NCBI RefSeq assembly: GCF_000715075.1
Contig: NC_134095.1
Span: 66,469,990 to 66,533,989, forward strand
Direction: 5' to 3'
Source: Nicotiana tabacum
Taxonomy: Eukaryota; Streptophyta; Magnoliopsida; Solanales; Solanaceae
Length of the DNA: 64,000 bases
The notes under the pieces are model-generated. The model made no database searches. It saw only the letters and a list, made by a program, of their open reading frames with translations, and was not told the DNA's origin. This document shows positions 24,514 through 36,211 of the stretch, one piece after another. Numbering within the stretch: position 1 is the first letter of the stretch; every line of letters begins with the position of its first letter. A program made the position numbers and the translations under genes.

Positions 24514-24943
24514 TTCCAAACCCTTGGAATATTTTCCGCACCTACGGGATCACAGGTGCGGACCCGTGAAGCACCAACACCAGCTATCCTCTCCGACACT
24601 AAATAGGCATAACTTCCTCACACGATGTTTGAATTAGATGATTCTTTTTTCTATGGTTCTCTAATTACGATAGAGATCAAATGGTTCGATCAAAAAAGAA
24701 TTTAGCACTCATTTCCTTAATGTATAGTACAAATACGAGGTCGTTTAATTACAACTCAAACCTTGGTCAACTCTTCCAACTTAAAAATTCTAAATTGAAA
24801 ATTATTCTTCCGAATCAATCCCGAACTTTCCAAAAATTAAATCCAACCATGCACGCAAGTCGTAATAAATCATATGAAGTTACTAAAGACCTCAATCCAC
24901 TGAGCGAAATGACAATGCTCAAAATGACCAATTGGGTCGTTAC
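24514..24943 (-). repeat. Element D 3' LTR, proximal fragment
   Basis: Continues the D LTR after solo LTR B. It shares GCACCAACACCAGCTATCCT-like text with 30220-30240 and ends (minus-strand start TGTAACGACCC) at 24943, next to the polypurine tract. Confidence 0.82.
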
Positions 24944-27862
24944 ATTCCCCCCACTTAAACGTACATTCATCCTCAAATGTACCAAGAGTCATTCCCAAGC
25001 CATCAAGTGACTATATGAACTCATCATACACATACCCATGGGCGATCCCACATCAACTCGATCCATACACGCCCGCCAACATAACCCAACTAAAGTTTCT
25101 TTCTTCAATCTTAGTCCATAAACTTTAGAGCCCAATATCAAATATCTAGAATTCTTTATAAGACCCGATTCTTACATCTATACACTGTATAAGTCTAAAC
25201 AAGCTGCATTAATCCATAACCATATTCCAAGATATAATCATATGATATGCCACATAAACTCATATACTCATAGTAATATTTTCTGACCACAATATCTGCT
25301 CCTTACTAAACCCGGTACCGGCGACACACCTCAAAACAAATAAAACCTTGTTCTAATCCTTCATACACTGCCAATGATGAAAGAAATACATATAAACTCA
25401 TAACCATTCATCAGATCAATAAGTCGTGAACCTCTCTCGCCAAATAATAGCAATTTCAAAATTCTAAGGTGGCTATTGACATTATTCTTCCAAACATACT
25501 GTAGCCAAATCTAGTGGCACAAATTCCATGTCAAACAACCTCATTTTACTTAGTACAAGCTGCTCGGTTGACATGCCACACCAATGTCACCTAGAGCTAC
25601 ATACAATGCAATATGTCCACCCTTATGCAACAACTCAAATATAACCAATTATGGAAGGAGAAACAAATAAGAGAACTACCCCTACAAGTTCAACAATTAC
25701 AACCACAAAGCTTAATGCAATGAACCCATCTCACAAGGGAGAAGCAAAACACACAAAGCAAGCATAAAGATCATATCCCAACATAACTCCCTTGTGGTGC
25801 GCGACCCAATCCAAACATACTGATCCACATGAAATACTCATCGAGCCATAATACTCACAATCAACCACCACATGTGTACCAATAGCAGACACGTGAAATG
25901 CATCACCATAACAATAGAGAAACGAATGGCACAATATACCCAGATAGGAAAACTATAACCAAAATGCAATAAACAAATTCAATACCCCAAGATCCATCCG
26001 CTCGAATCTTGCCACAAGGACTAAATGAAATCACATGAAGAGTGTGAAAAGACCGATAGTCTCACCATCAGTTGTCTAACTCTTAGCATATCTTTACACT
26101 CCACAACAGAGGAATAGTTTGCCTATGAGAACATCTAGTCTCTAAACCTCAAGAATACATGAATCTCTATATTTGATCCCAACTCCACCACTCAATAAAT
26201 GACACATCACTCGTACACAATCATCTCACAAAACATACTAATATAAATCTTCTATGCCACGTAACAAAGCCTGAACCTCAGTAGCCAACAACCATGAATT
26301 ATCGTAATACTAGTCAAGCATTCGTAAGTCAAAACACAATGTGTCTCCTGACCGGCACACCCCTCAAGAGATACAAGGTAGTACTAACATCCTCTAATCA
26401 TCTGAAATCTCCCATGTCGACTAGAACTCATGACCTTCCATTCAAAAATGAATCACAACCTTTCCTATGAAATCTCAACCCCACACGCGTACCACCTCTA
26501 TCATGATATCTTAAGAAAAAACATGGGAATCCCATCCTCAACTCTAAATCACAAGTAGGATAGACATCTCATCAACCGAAAACCTCCCACTAACTCAATA
26601 CCGTAGAATCACAACACGTGATGAATTTTCACATGCCTATGAAGCACATCAACTGCAACTCATGGCCAAACCATCGCAAACTCATCGGAACCCATTTGCA
26701 CATAATCAATTTGTTAGCACTACATCCCTCTAAATTAACCAAGTCACGTAGAGTGCTATAACCAAGAGTACCACATCATGAAAATGCCTCCGTTGAAGAA
26801 ACCTTTATGGAATTTGATAATGTTTCTTTCACTTTTCTAATATCGAAAGGTAGAATCATTGATGATACAGAGTACCATCAGCCTCGGCACCATCCAAGGT
26901 AAGCCCCAAGTCCTAACCATACTCATATTCGAAAATCCTTAAATGCCACATATGAGTCCTGAACTCGTTGAAACCTTTTTGAAAGTCATTTACCTTGCTC
27001 TAAATCATACTTGATGAAACTTTCTTCAAGTTATAGCCAATCCGCAAGCATATCCTAGCCAAAGACTGAATACAACGCATGACCATACAAGCCGATCATC
27101 GATAGTAGACTCCTCCACTTGGCTCGAAGCCATAGAACACATCACTAGTAACGCACGGTGCCCTTACTTCATAGTTGCCCCGGTCTCGCACTGTTAATCA
27201 GCCGAATACTTCATAAACTCATGTGACCCTAGTCATAAAATACTACAAAGACTCTGCCAAGTGCATACTCACCCTAGTGATAGTGAAGCCAACTCTCTCA
27301 AGCCCTCCGAAATGGTAGCATATGCATTCCACTAAATAGAAGCCTTATATGAATCACATAACCCTGAATCTTTGTAGAGGAGATAACCTACCTGCTAGCC
27401 TTGAATTGACACCTTTCGACGAAACCATCACGATTGTAACAAATAGGCAACCAATTAATTCTTCCAAGTCTGCACTCATTAACCCGATATAAGAATCTGA
27501 TGCATCCCACAAAGGAACAACTGAAAAATCTACCACCACATCCACTTCCACCACTAGAAACCATATCGCAATGATAATTAAGCATCCATAGTCTTTTGTA
27601 GTCCATCTGTAGAATTAAGAGTCATTGGCGAATAGCTGATACAGAGTGTGCAACATCATATACGAGCGAAGAGGAAGAATCGAGAATGCATGCTTCAAGC
27701 CGCAATAAAGTCGCATGATATAGGAAGAAAGATGGGAAGTTTTCTAGATGTCATGTAGCCTCTAGAAGATAGATTTGGACATTATCATACTAATCCATAA
27801 GACTCTACTAGATACTTGCTCATGACTCGTAGAATTATGAACCTAGAGCTCTGATACCAAAT
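24944..27862 (-). other. Element D internal region, non-coding
   Basis: No gag, protease, RT, RNase H or integrase motif is visible on either strand; the longest frames are under 75 codons. The 1.1 kb nearest the 3' LTR is clearly related to the internal region of element E (48834-49985), for example AGACCCGATTCT.ACATCTATAC at 25160 and 49035. That makes this a family, not random DNA. Two minus-strand frames at homologous places (25731-25934 and 49540-49779) look weakly alike (both contain a YACFVCF/YAYFVCF segment). I do not call them genes. Confidence 0.7.
27848..27859 (-). promoter_or_regulatory. Primer binding site of element D (initiator tRNA-Met type)
   Basis: Minus-strand TGGTATCAGAGC, three bases from the end of the 5' LTR (TGTCACGA on + at 27863). 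This is the standard site complementary to the 3' end of plant initiator tRNA-Met. Confidence 0.85.
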
Positions 27863-30800
27863 TGTCACGACACAAAATCCCACCAATTTCGTGATAGCAC
27901 CGAATCCAACCTGCTAGGGTAAGCCAAATAGTACAATGTACTACTACAATGAGAGAAATCATCAATGATATAACTAAGAATGTGAAAGTATTTAATACAA
28001 CTATTCCAAGGACGGGTAGTAAAAGTCATGAGACACTATAATGTAGATTTACAAACCGGGTGAAATGATTTAAATACAATATCTATTTGAAAATTACATA
28101 AACAGAAATAAAATCCTAGGCTACTAGTTACAACAAGTAACATGAATTCGGCACGTGGGTACACCTCCAATGCAAAGCTCCCTCTTAATAGCTACTCAAC
28201 TCCAGAATCTACACGCAAGGTGTATAAGTGTAGTATGAGTACAACCGACCATATGTACTCAGTAAGTATCTTCACTAACCTCCGAGAAGTAATGAGAAGG
28301 TTTTTTAGTTAAAAGATAACATACTCACTTGTCAAATATATATATAACTGCCAACAAGATGTATAGCAGAAATACAATAACTAAAATCTCAATAGAACAA
28401 GTGATAATAATTCAATATAATTAAAGGCTCAACTTCAATAACAAGTCATCAAATAGAATCGCACACATATGACACCTCGTGCCCATTTATCATTTACCTT
28501 TGTACGATAAAGACCTAGTGCCACAACACATATCATACTCACACGACAAAGACCTCGTTCTACATTATAATCAGATTTCGTATTAATTTTCAAATAACAC
28601 GTTCAAGGGAACTTTTCAAGAATCAATTATAGTAATACATGATCGCTATTTCCTAACCTCATCATTCCAATATGGTAGCAGCAACTCAAAGAATATGAGA
28701 TAACAACTCCATGTCGGTAGAATCCATCTTGGCAACCAAATCATCAAGTAGTAACGGAGGCATAGATTAGCATGTTGGAAGCAACGAAATACATCATGTA
28801 ACAATGCATGACACACACGGAGAAATTATAAGCACAACAAGAATGTCCCCCTTGTACCACCACGCCCGTATAATCAATAAAAATACCCGGGTTATCACAT
28901 AACATCGCCACAATTCCACCCTTATTTTGCTGTGGGAGCATCACAATAATTTTCCCCCTTATATTGCCACACACACATAAGCCACCCTTATATCGCTGCA
29001 TGCACATCACGAATGAAATTCCTCCCTCATGAGCATCTAAAATCAACCCACATAATATGTCCACATGTGCCACAATAACACAACAATGCAAAATAACAAA
29101 TTATCATCAAGAGGCACATTCTCATAACTTATCAGAAAGCACATAACGACATGATAACAACAAATATGCGGATAAAACATAATCAAGGTTAAATCAAGTA
29201 TAGCAACCAAGTAGAAGTAGTCGTTCAAAAGATCACATATGCATCATAGAGTGTACATGTCCCAATCAAGGCACATTGCAAGATCAAGTCCAGATGTGTA
29301 TTCATAGCCTACATGTGTCTATCCCCAAGGCAAATATAGCATAAGTCTCAAAATTTGTTCATCATGTTCAACATAAGGTACCAATAGCCTCAACATTCCT
29401 CTAAGGGCGGTTTATATTACTCATGAAGTTAATTAATTTAATAACACATTGAATCAAGTAAAACACACAACAAATGAGGCATAAAGTAAGATAGAACCTA
29501 CTCCGAGAATGAATACCCATGGCACATGTATATACGTTTGTCATATCATATATACATCACCCCCACATGTGGCAAAAAACATCAAATAGTAGGAAAATTC
29601 CCTCAACCAAATCTAGGCAAGACACTTACTCCTTCTCGTATGAACCAACCTATGAACGGATCAAATCTAGCCTAAATAACCCAATACCATAAAATAAAGC
29701 CTTAGGAATCAAACCCAAACGATAAATGTCGAAGGTCAACCAAAATGACAACCCGAGACCCCTGCCCAGAATCTGATAAAGGTCTCAAATCTCGATCACC
29801 CATTCGAATAATCTAAATATATAAGTTTCATCCAAATTTGGCTTCAAATCGACCTCTAAATTCATAAATTTCATCTTTTTAAGTTTTAAAGATAGAACCC
29901 CTAAATCTCTAATCAAAACATGGATTAATTCAAAATTTAATTAGTGTAATCATGAAAAAAAATACAAAATTGAGGTTAGATATGACCCAGTTCCAAACCA
30001 AAAAGAACGTCGTGAAAATCACCTCAAACGGAGCTCTAGAACTCAAGATATGCTGAAAATACTAAATAAACACAGTATGATTTTTAATACACAACAATTT
30101 CCGCTTCCGCACCCAAAAACACGCACCAGCGGTCTACCAGCTTTCATTTATGCACATGCGGACCATTTTTTGCACCTACGGGATCGCATGTGCGGTTCCC
30201 ACTTCGCATATGCGAAGCACCAGCACCAGTTATCCTCTCCGACACTAAAATGGGCATAACTTCCTCATACAATATCTGAATTTGATGATTTTTTTGGTTA
30301 TGATTTCGTAATTACGATACGGATCTGATTGTTCAATCAAAAACATAATTTGGAGCTCATTTTCTTAATATGATACCATTTATTCTTAAAGAAACGACAT
30401 GAAACATCAAATATGAGTGCAACACAACCCAAACTTATCCGAAACTTACTGGAATCCAAAAAAAAAAGTTGTGTACAAGTCCAAAATCATTATACAAGCA
30501 TTTTCAAACTTTCAAATCAATAATCCAAGCTCGTTAAGGTCATTATTTGATCGTAATCAACTCAAATTCTTAAAATTAATTAGTATGTAACTCAAGTGTC
30601 CGAATCACTCTTAGACACCTCGAATTGCAACCAAACTTGCACAAAAGTCCCAAATGACAAAATAAACCTATTTTAATTTCCTAAACAACAATCTGAACCC
30701 GATAGTATCAAAGTCAACTCTCAGTAAAACTTAGGAAATTTCTAAACTTTCAAATTTCCATTTTTCGCTAAAGAGAGCCAAATCAACATAGGGACCTTCA

Positions 30801-31081
30801 AATCTAAATCCGGACATAGGTCTAAGTCCAAAATCACCATACAAACCTCTTGGAACTAACAAAACATGAATCTGAAGTTGTTTACTTATAACTCAAACCT
30901 AGGTCAACTCTTCCAACTTAAAGCTTCTAAATTGAGAATTACTCTTCTGAATCACTCCCGAACTTCCCGAAAATCAAAATGAACCATGAATGCAAGTCAG
31001 AATACATCGTATGATGTTACTCAAGACCTCAAACTACCGAGAAGAATGCGAATGCTCAAAACTACTGATTGAGTCATTACA
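27863..31081 (-). repeat. Element D 5' LTR (3219 bp)
   Basis: On the minus strand it starts TGTAATGACTCAATC (31081) and ends GTGTCGTGACA (27863). The terminus next to the primer site fixes it as the 5' LTR. CpG-rich words such as CGGGATCGCATGTGCGG lie at 30140-30220. The donor-like place near 29615-29625 is mutated (GAGTAAGT), while a TGTAG acceptor-like end lies near 28208. No gene is seen inside; frames such as 28744-29091 are chance. Confidence 0.82.
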
Positions 31082-31837
31082 GATTCAAAAACAAATCCGT
31101 TGAGGCTATTATACTATGGATCTACTTTGGAATATCAAATATTTCGGGAGTTCACCGGGTTTGGATTCGAGTATATTGTACTTATTTTCATGAAACTACA
31201 CGTGCTGGTGTAGGCATGCTGGCCACTTTATGGTACAGACTATGGCAGAGTACCCCCATTAAAAGGGTACTATATTGTGATATTAATATCATGGCTAAGA
31301 TAATTCGTACATCACTGCGATAAGAAGATCTGAGAAAGTAGGATATATGATTCTTGCCTCTAGTTACATAACCTAGTTGACTTTCTTGTGTCGATATAGT
31401 ATAGTACTCCCGCTAAAAACGTAAAAGATAATTTTATTATGTTTAGGACTAAGGAGTCGAAAGTTATTTCAATGACTTAATGAAGTTGAAATGGTTTTGC
31501 ATGATTCTTATTAGTATCATGGGTTGATATGAATATTTTAAAAGTATCCTGACGAGCGAAAAAACAACACTAAAATTAATCCACTATATGTAAAACATAT
31601 GGCATACTTGCCATAATGTTCAGTTACTAACTTTGCAACTATTTTCTTAGGCTAGTTGTGTTCCATATTCACAGCAATTAGAGTTCAATATCAGAAATAG
31701 TTTCTTCAATTTTTCTCCCTAGCACTTGTCAGGTACTACAAAAAAATCTTGAAAACACGTTAAGTAATAAATAATAAAAAAAGAAAAAAAATCCCAAATT
31801 AGTACCTAAATTTATTTTGAAAACTATTGAATGCCAA
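31082..31837. other. Unassigned stretch
   Basis: AT-rich, no coding frame with family resemblance. It may be the internal part of the decayed minus-strand element whose primer site lies at 31838. Confidence 0.3.
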
Positions 31838-31855
31838 TCCCCGACAACAACGCTA
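31838..31855 (-). promoter_or_regulatory. Decayed tRNA-Asp-type primer binding site
   Basis: Minus-strand TAGCGTTGTTGTCGGGGA resembles the TGGCGCCGTTGCCGGGGA site of Athila-like elements at 14 of 18 positions. All four differences are C-to-T or G-to-A. Confidence 0.5.
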
Positions 31856-31860
31856 AAATT

Positions 31861-32970
31861 TGACAAGCTCAAAACACAACCCAAAAATTAATGTTCGCTA
31901 GCCAAAGATAGTATAGTAAAATTTATTGTCTGTACACGGGTTGGATTTAAACAATGTTCAAATAATTTTTGGCTTAAATGCTATTCAGGATAATACACTT
32001 TGATTTTTGAATAATTAATTACTATGAATAAAAATTAAATTAAAGGCAAGTAAAAATTAATTACAAAAGACTAGAGAGTAGAGCAATGGGTTGTTATCAA
32101 TACGAAGAATAAGGATTTTGACATGATATGTGCAAGATTGTCATCCTGGATTTGACACTGTTGAATTTTACTCTTAATGTTCTATTGATTCTCACGAACT
32201 CAATAGAATATTATCCTATTATTCTCATTCGGATTTGCTCTCTTGATTAACGTTAAATCGCTTAAATAAGTTAATATGAAGTGCGATGAAACTTGAAAGC
32301 ATCTGTTGGTAGGAATGATATAAGAGAAATTTTTTGCGAATATTTCTCAATCTTAATTCAAATGGTAGATAACAAGCTCTTTCAATTACATTACAGAAAT
32401 ACCAAAATAAATTAAGGTATATGTTACTACAATATTCAATAATATGATTCTCTTCTGATGAAACACGATAATGAATAAAATACAACTAGAGTTAAAGCTT
32501 CTCCAACACATTCCAACAATCAAACAATAATCAAATCTATAGATAACAATCAAGTCATAAATCATGTTAAACCCTAAGGTAAATTACTTCATAGTTATAG
32601 AGGAAATCATCACAAATAGAGCTAAAAAAATAAGAAAATATCAATCTAACATTACCATCCAATCTCCCGTATTGAATAGGTGGAAAGATGATAAAATATT
32701 GTGTAGTGAAGCCTCCAATACTCTCCAAAAGCTCCCTAGGTCCAAAATTCCTCTAAAAATCATGTAGGTGTAGTTATGCCATGTAGTAAAGGGTATGGAC
32801 AGAACTACCTTTTCTAAGCCAACATGGAAAAATTGGACAAAGTTAATACACAAGCGCGCGCTATGAGCTGCCCATGAACCGCACACGTGGGCTTTTCAGA
32901 GAGGTTATTGTGTCACTCTACAATGGAATTTCACTAGGGTGACGCACCCCACGGTGCACGACACTATAAC
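31861..32970 (-). repeat. Possible Athila-like LTR fragment
   Basis: Lies where the 5' LTR of the minus-strand element primed at 31838 should be: TGACAAGCTC (minus-strand ...CTTGTCA) begins a few bases away. No partner LTR or far terminus was found. No coding frame. Weak call. Confidence 0.35.
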
Positions 32971-32974
32971 ATTT

Positions 32975-33496
32975 AGTTTGGTGGTTTGAGGTCATGTGTA
33001 GCTTCACACGATATATTATGCATGTATCATTGGTTTTGGTTTTCGAGTGGTTTGGGATTGATTTGGAAGAATGATTCTCAACTAGGAAGGTTTAAGTTGG
33101 AAGAGTTGACCAAGTATGACGTTTTTGTATTTGACCTTGAACTGGAGTTTTTATGGTTTTGTTAGGTCCGGATGGTAATTTTGGACTTGGGCGTATTCCC
33201 GAATTTGCATTTGGATATTTCTATAAGGTTTCGGCTCTATTTGGCAAAAGTTTGGAAAGTCCATTGGTTTAGCTGGGAGTTGACTTTGATGTTATCGTAT
33301 TTGAATTTGTTGTTCTAGAAGTTGGAATAGGTTCGTTGTAATATTTGGACCTTTTGTGAAAATTTTGAGGTGAATCCGAGTTGTTTAAACGTGTTCACTT
33401 CAAGTTTGGAATTTGGAAATTCGAAATAGTTCATTAAGCTCGAATTGAGGTGCGATTCATGATTTTGATATTATTTTGTGGGATTTGAGGCCTCGA
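32975..33496 (+). repeat. LTR C, left part (split by element A)
   Basis: Aligns with the reverse complement of LTR E for its whole length, for example GATTGATTTGGAAGAATGATT near 33056. The 5' terminus is missing (homology starts near 32975). The break at 33497 is the insertion of element A; homology resumes at 43609. Confidence 0.8.
33492..33496. repeat. Target-site duplication CTCGA (left) of element A
   Basis: The partner at 43609-43613 is CTTAA, differing by C-to-T and G-to-A at one CpG. The related empty site in LTR E reads CTTGA at the same place. Confidence 0.75.
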
Positions 33497-34189
33497 TGTG
33501 ACGACCTGGCTGGTCGTCTTAAGAATTAATGCCTCGATCCCCTATTAATTGCTTTCTCGAGTTTATTTCTGCTGTTTTAATTTGTCGGGATGTTCGGTTT
33601 TGAGTTTAGGGGAGTTTTGGGATACTTAGCCCCGGAATGAGAGCATAAGTGTTGGAAAGTTGACTGTAGTCGGAACAGTGTAAAGACGACCTCAGAATGG
33701 AAATCTGACGGTTCTGTTAGCTCCGTTGGGTTGGTCTTAGGGGCATGATCGTATTGTGTTTTGGAAGTCAGTAGCTAATTTGGGCTTGAAATGGCGAGAG
33801 TCAATTTTTTGAAATTTCCGATCCGATAGTGAGATTTTGATCTAAGGGTCGGAATGAAATTCCGAAAATTGAAGTAGCTCTGTAGTGTTGAATGTGACGT
33901 GCTTGTAAAATTTCAGTTCGTTCGGACGAGATTTGATAGACTTTTTGATCGAAAGCATAAGTTAAGAGTTCTTGGAGTTCTTAGGCTTGAATCCTATGTT
34001 AAATTGGTGATTCGATGTTGTTGTGAGCGTTCCAAAGTTTTGAACAAGTTTGAACGATGTCATGGATGTGTTGGTACAATTGGTTTGAAGTCCCGGGGAC
34101 TTGGGTGAGTTCCGGGTAGGTTTTGGGATGTTTTAGGACGAAAATCATAGCTGTTGCAGGTCCAGAAGAGTTGCAGGCCTCGGAACCCA

Positions 34190-34530
34190 CCAGTACGGTC
34201 CGCACAAAGTCCAGTGCATCCGCGGTGGGGGCTGTGCGACCGCACAAAATGCAATGCGGTTCGTGGTGAGGAAAATTTCGCTAGTCCTACTTCGCAAGCT
34301 TATATTTTTTGATCTACAAGGAATTTTGGGATGATTTAAAAACAAAATTTGTAGCCCTTCGTGTCTAATTTCCGTAATGGTAAAGAAATCACAATTTGGA
34401 CATTTGTAGAGAAATTTATGGCCAAAAGACAAATGCCTGTCACTGTAGTCAAAACTTGTGCGGACAGCGGTCGTTTTTGTGCGGACCGCATTGGTTTTGT
34501 GCGGACAATACTCGTTTTTGTGCGGTCCGC
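34190..34530. repeat. Cluster of GTGCGGWCCGCAC-type near-palindromes
   Basis: ACGGTCCGCAC, GCGACCGCAC, GTGCGGACAGCGG, GTGCGGACCGCA, GTGCGGACAATAC and GTGCGGTCCGCAG lie at about 34195, 34229, 34457, 34478, 34499 and 34520, ending 25 bp before the TATA box. The 3' LTR keeps the cluster at about 41775-42100. Confidence 0.85.
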
Positions 34531-34554
34531 AGTGGGGGAAATCCGTGGGGTGCC

Positions 34555-34564
34555 CTATAAATAC
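34555..34564 (+). promoter_or_regulatory. TATA box of element A 5' LTR
   Basis: CTATAAATAC; the equivalent in the 3' LTR is CTATAAATA at 42119-42127. Confidence 0.75.
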
Positions 34565-35120
34565 GAGATTTTGGGTTTTATTTCATATTTTGTCCTAGAG
34601 AGCTTGGATTTTGGCGATTCTTCGAAGGTTTTTCAAGAAATTGCCATTTGGAGTCGAGTACTCGTGGCAAAGACGTGGTGTTGGGTTGATTTTGAGCCGG
34701 TTCAAGGTAAGTGGCTTCTCTAACCTTGTGTGGTGGACCTTCCCCTTAGGATATGATATATTTGGTAATTGAAATGCCTTGTACGTGAGGTGACTAGTGC
34801 GTACTTGAGCTAATTGTTGAAAATCCGGTTTTACTTTAAGTATTTCAATTGGGTTCCTTTTTTCCTGCTTTATCTACTTGCGAATTTAGTCTGTTGTAGT
34901 TTAAAAAAGCATGTTTAGTTGACTTAATTGCCTCTTTGCTTAATCTGCTTTAATTGCATTACATGAAGCATGTTAGGCTAGAATTAACTATTTGCTTGGT
35001 ACGAAATTTTCATTTAATTGAGTATTCTTGTGTTGCTTCTATGTATTTTTAATTTGGGACTACGGGACGACATCCCGGGAGATTCCCTGTACGTATTTAT
35101 GATCTGGACTGAGGTGCGGG

Positions 35121-35335
35121 ATACCAAGAGATCCTTGGCACGTATATTGAGGATACCAAGAGATCCTTAGGATACCAAGAGATCCCTAGAATATATTGAG
35201 GATACCAACAGATCCCCGGGATACTAAGAGATCCCTAGCATATATTGAGGATACCGAGAGATCCTTGAGATACAAAGAGATCCCTAGCATATATTGAGGA
35301 TACTGAGAGATCCCCGAGATACTGAGAGATCCTCG
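35121..35335 (+). repeat. Tandem repeat in element A 5' LTR (49 bp unit of 30+19)
   Basis: The word ATACCAAGAGATCC (with variants) recurs at 35121, 35153, 35172, 35202, 35221, 35251, 35270, 35300 and 35319, so spacings alternate 30 and 19. The longer spacer contains CATATATTGAGG. Confidence 0.93.
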
Positions 35336-36012
35336 GTTACTTTCCTTGTGGTTTGCCTTCATCTCTGTTTCCGTTATTGTGCTCTTATTATCCTGTGTAG
35401 ATTCTTACTATAGATTCTTACTGTAGATTCTCAATTGTACTGCTTATCTTATCCTGTCATCTTTATATTTCTCTAATCTCAGTAGGGCCCTAACCTTCCA
35501 CGTCACTATTGAACCGAGGTTAGGCTTGGCACTTACTGTGTACCGCTGTGGTGTACTCATGCCTCTTCTGCGCATATTTTTCATGTGCAGATCTAGGTAC
35601 CTCTACTCAGGCTTACCATTCTTGAGGCAAGGCGATTCTATGGGACTTCGAGGTATATCTGCCATGTCCGCAAACCGAGGAGTCTCCTTCTATTCTTGCA
35701 TTTTAGTATTTAGCCCTTTTGTACTTTGGTTCTTGTTAGACATTCCGGAGTTAGAGCTATGTAGTATTTCTTTTTTTTTTCTTAGCTTGTGATTCGTGGG
35801 TTTTCGGGTCTTGGATTTGGATATTGGTTTCGAGATTTATACATGGCGTATGCCGAGCGGCACATTTAAACATTGTTATTGCCTTATTTCTTCTTTAAAA
35901 TTGTTTTACTTCCGCAAGTTTTGGTTATCTTCCGCAATTTAGGCTTACCTAGTCGTAGAGACTAGGTGCCATTACGATGGTTCACGGAGGGCGAGCCGGG
36001 GTCGTGACAAGT

Positions 36013-36024
36013 TGGTATCAGAGC
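36013..36024 (+). promoter_or_regulatory. Primer binding site of element A (initiator tRNA-Met)
   Basis: TGGTATCAGAGC three bases after the 5' LTR end. Confidence 0.93.
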
Positions 36025-36211
36025 TCTAGGTTCATAGGAGTCATGGATCACAAGCCAGTTTATTAGAGTCTCGCTGATCGGTACAGAGACGTCTGTACTT
36101 ATCTATGAGAGGCTATGTAACTGTTAGGAAAAATTCCACTTCATTTGATTTTCTTGTCGTGTGATATTTTGACATCACCATTATAAACTTTTGTCTTCTA
36201 TTCTCTCACAG

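Larger units (their letters stand above)
21380..31081 (-). mobile_element. Element D: non-autonomous LTR element (LARD-like), minus strand
   Basis: On the minus strand there is a 5' LTR (31081-27863), a TGGTATCAGAGC primer site (27848-27859), a 2.9 kb internal region (27862-24944) without gag-pol, a polypurine tract (GTGGGGGG, just before 24944) and a truncated 3' LTR (24943 to about 21380). The 3' LTR is split by solo LTR B. The two LTR copies align through distinctive segments, for example ACACAACAATTTCCGCTT at 21486 and 30090. The left terminus is lost, so no target duplication can be read. It would depend on proteins made elsewhere. Confidence 0.78.
33497..36009 (+). repeat. Element A 5' LTR (2513 bp)
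   Basis: TGTGACGACC ... GGGTCGTGACA. It has a CpG-motif cluster (34190-34530), a TATA box (34555), a donor/acceptor-like pair (34707 and 35590) and a 30+19 bp tandem array (35121-35335). No gene inside. Confidence 0.93.

Noticed and set aside
34060..34432. Overlapping minus-strand frames in the element A 5' LTR, with a similar one at 41547-41846
   Set aside because: They recur in both LTR copies only because the LTRs are homologous. They lie over the CpG motif cluster and lack codon structure.
36013..36030. Possible tRNA gene suggested by tRNA-like text
   Set aside because: Only the 12-18 bases complementary to a tRNA 3' end are present; this is a primer binding site.
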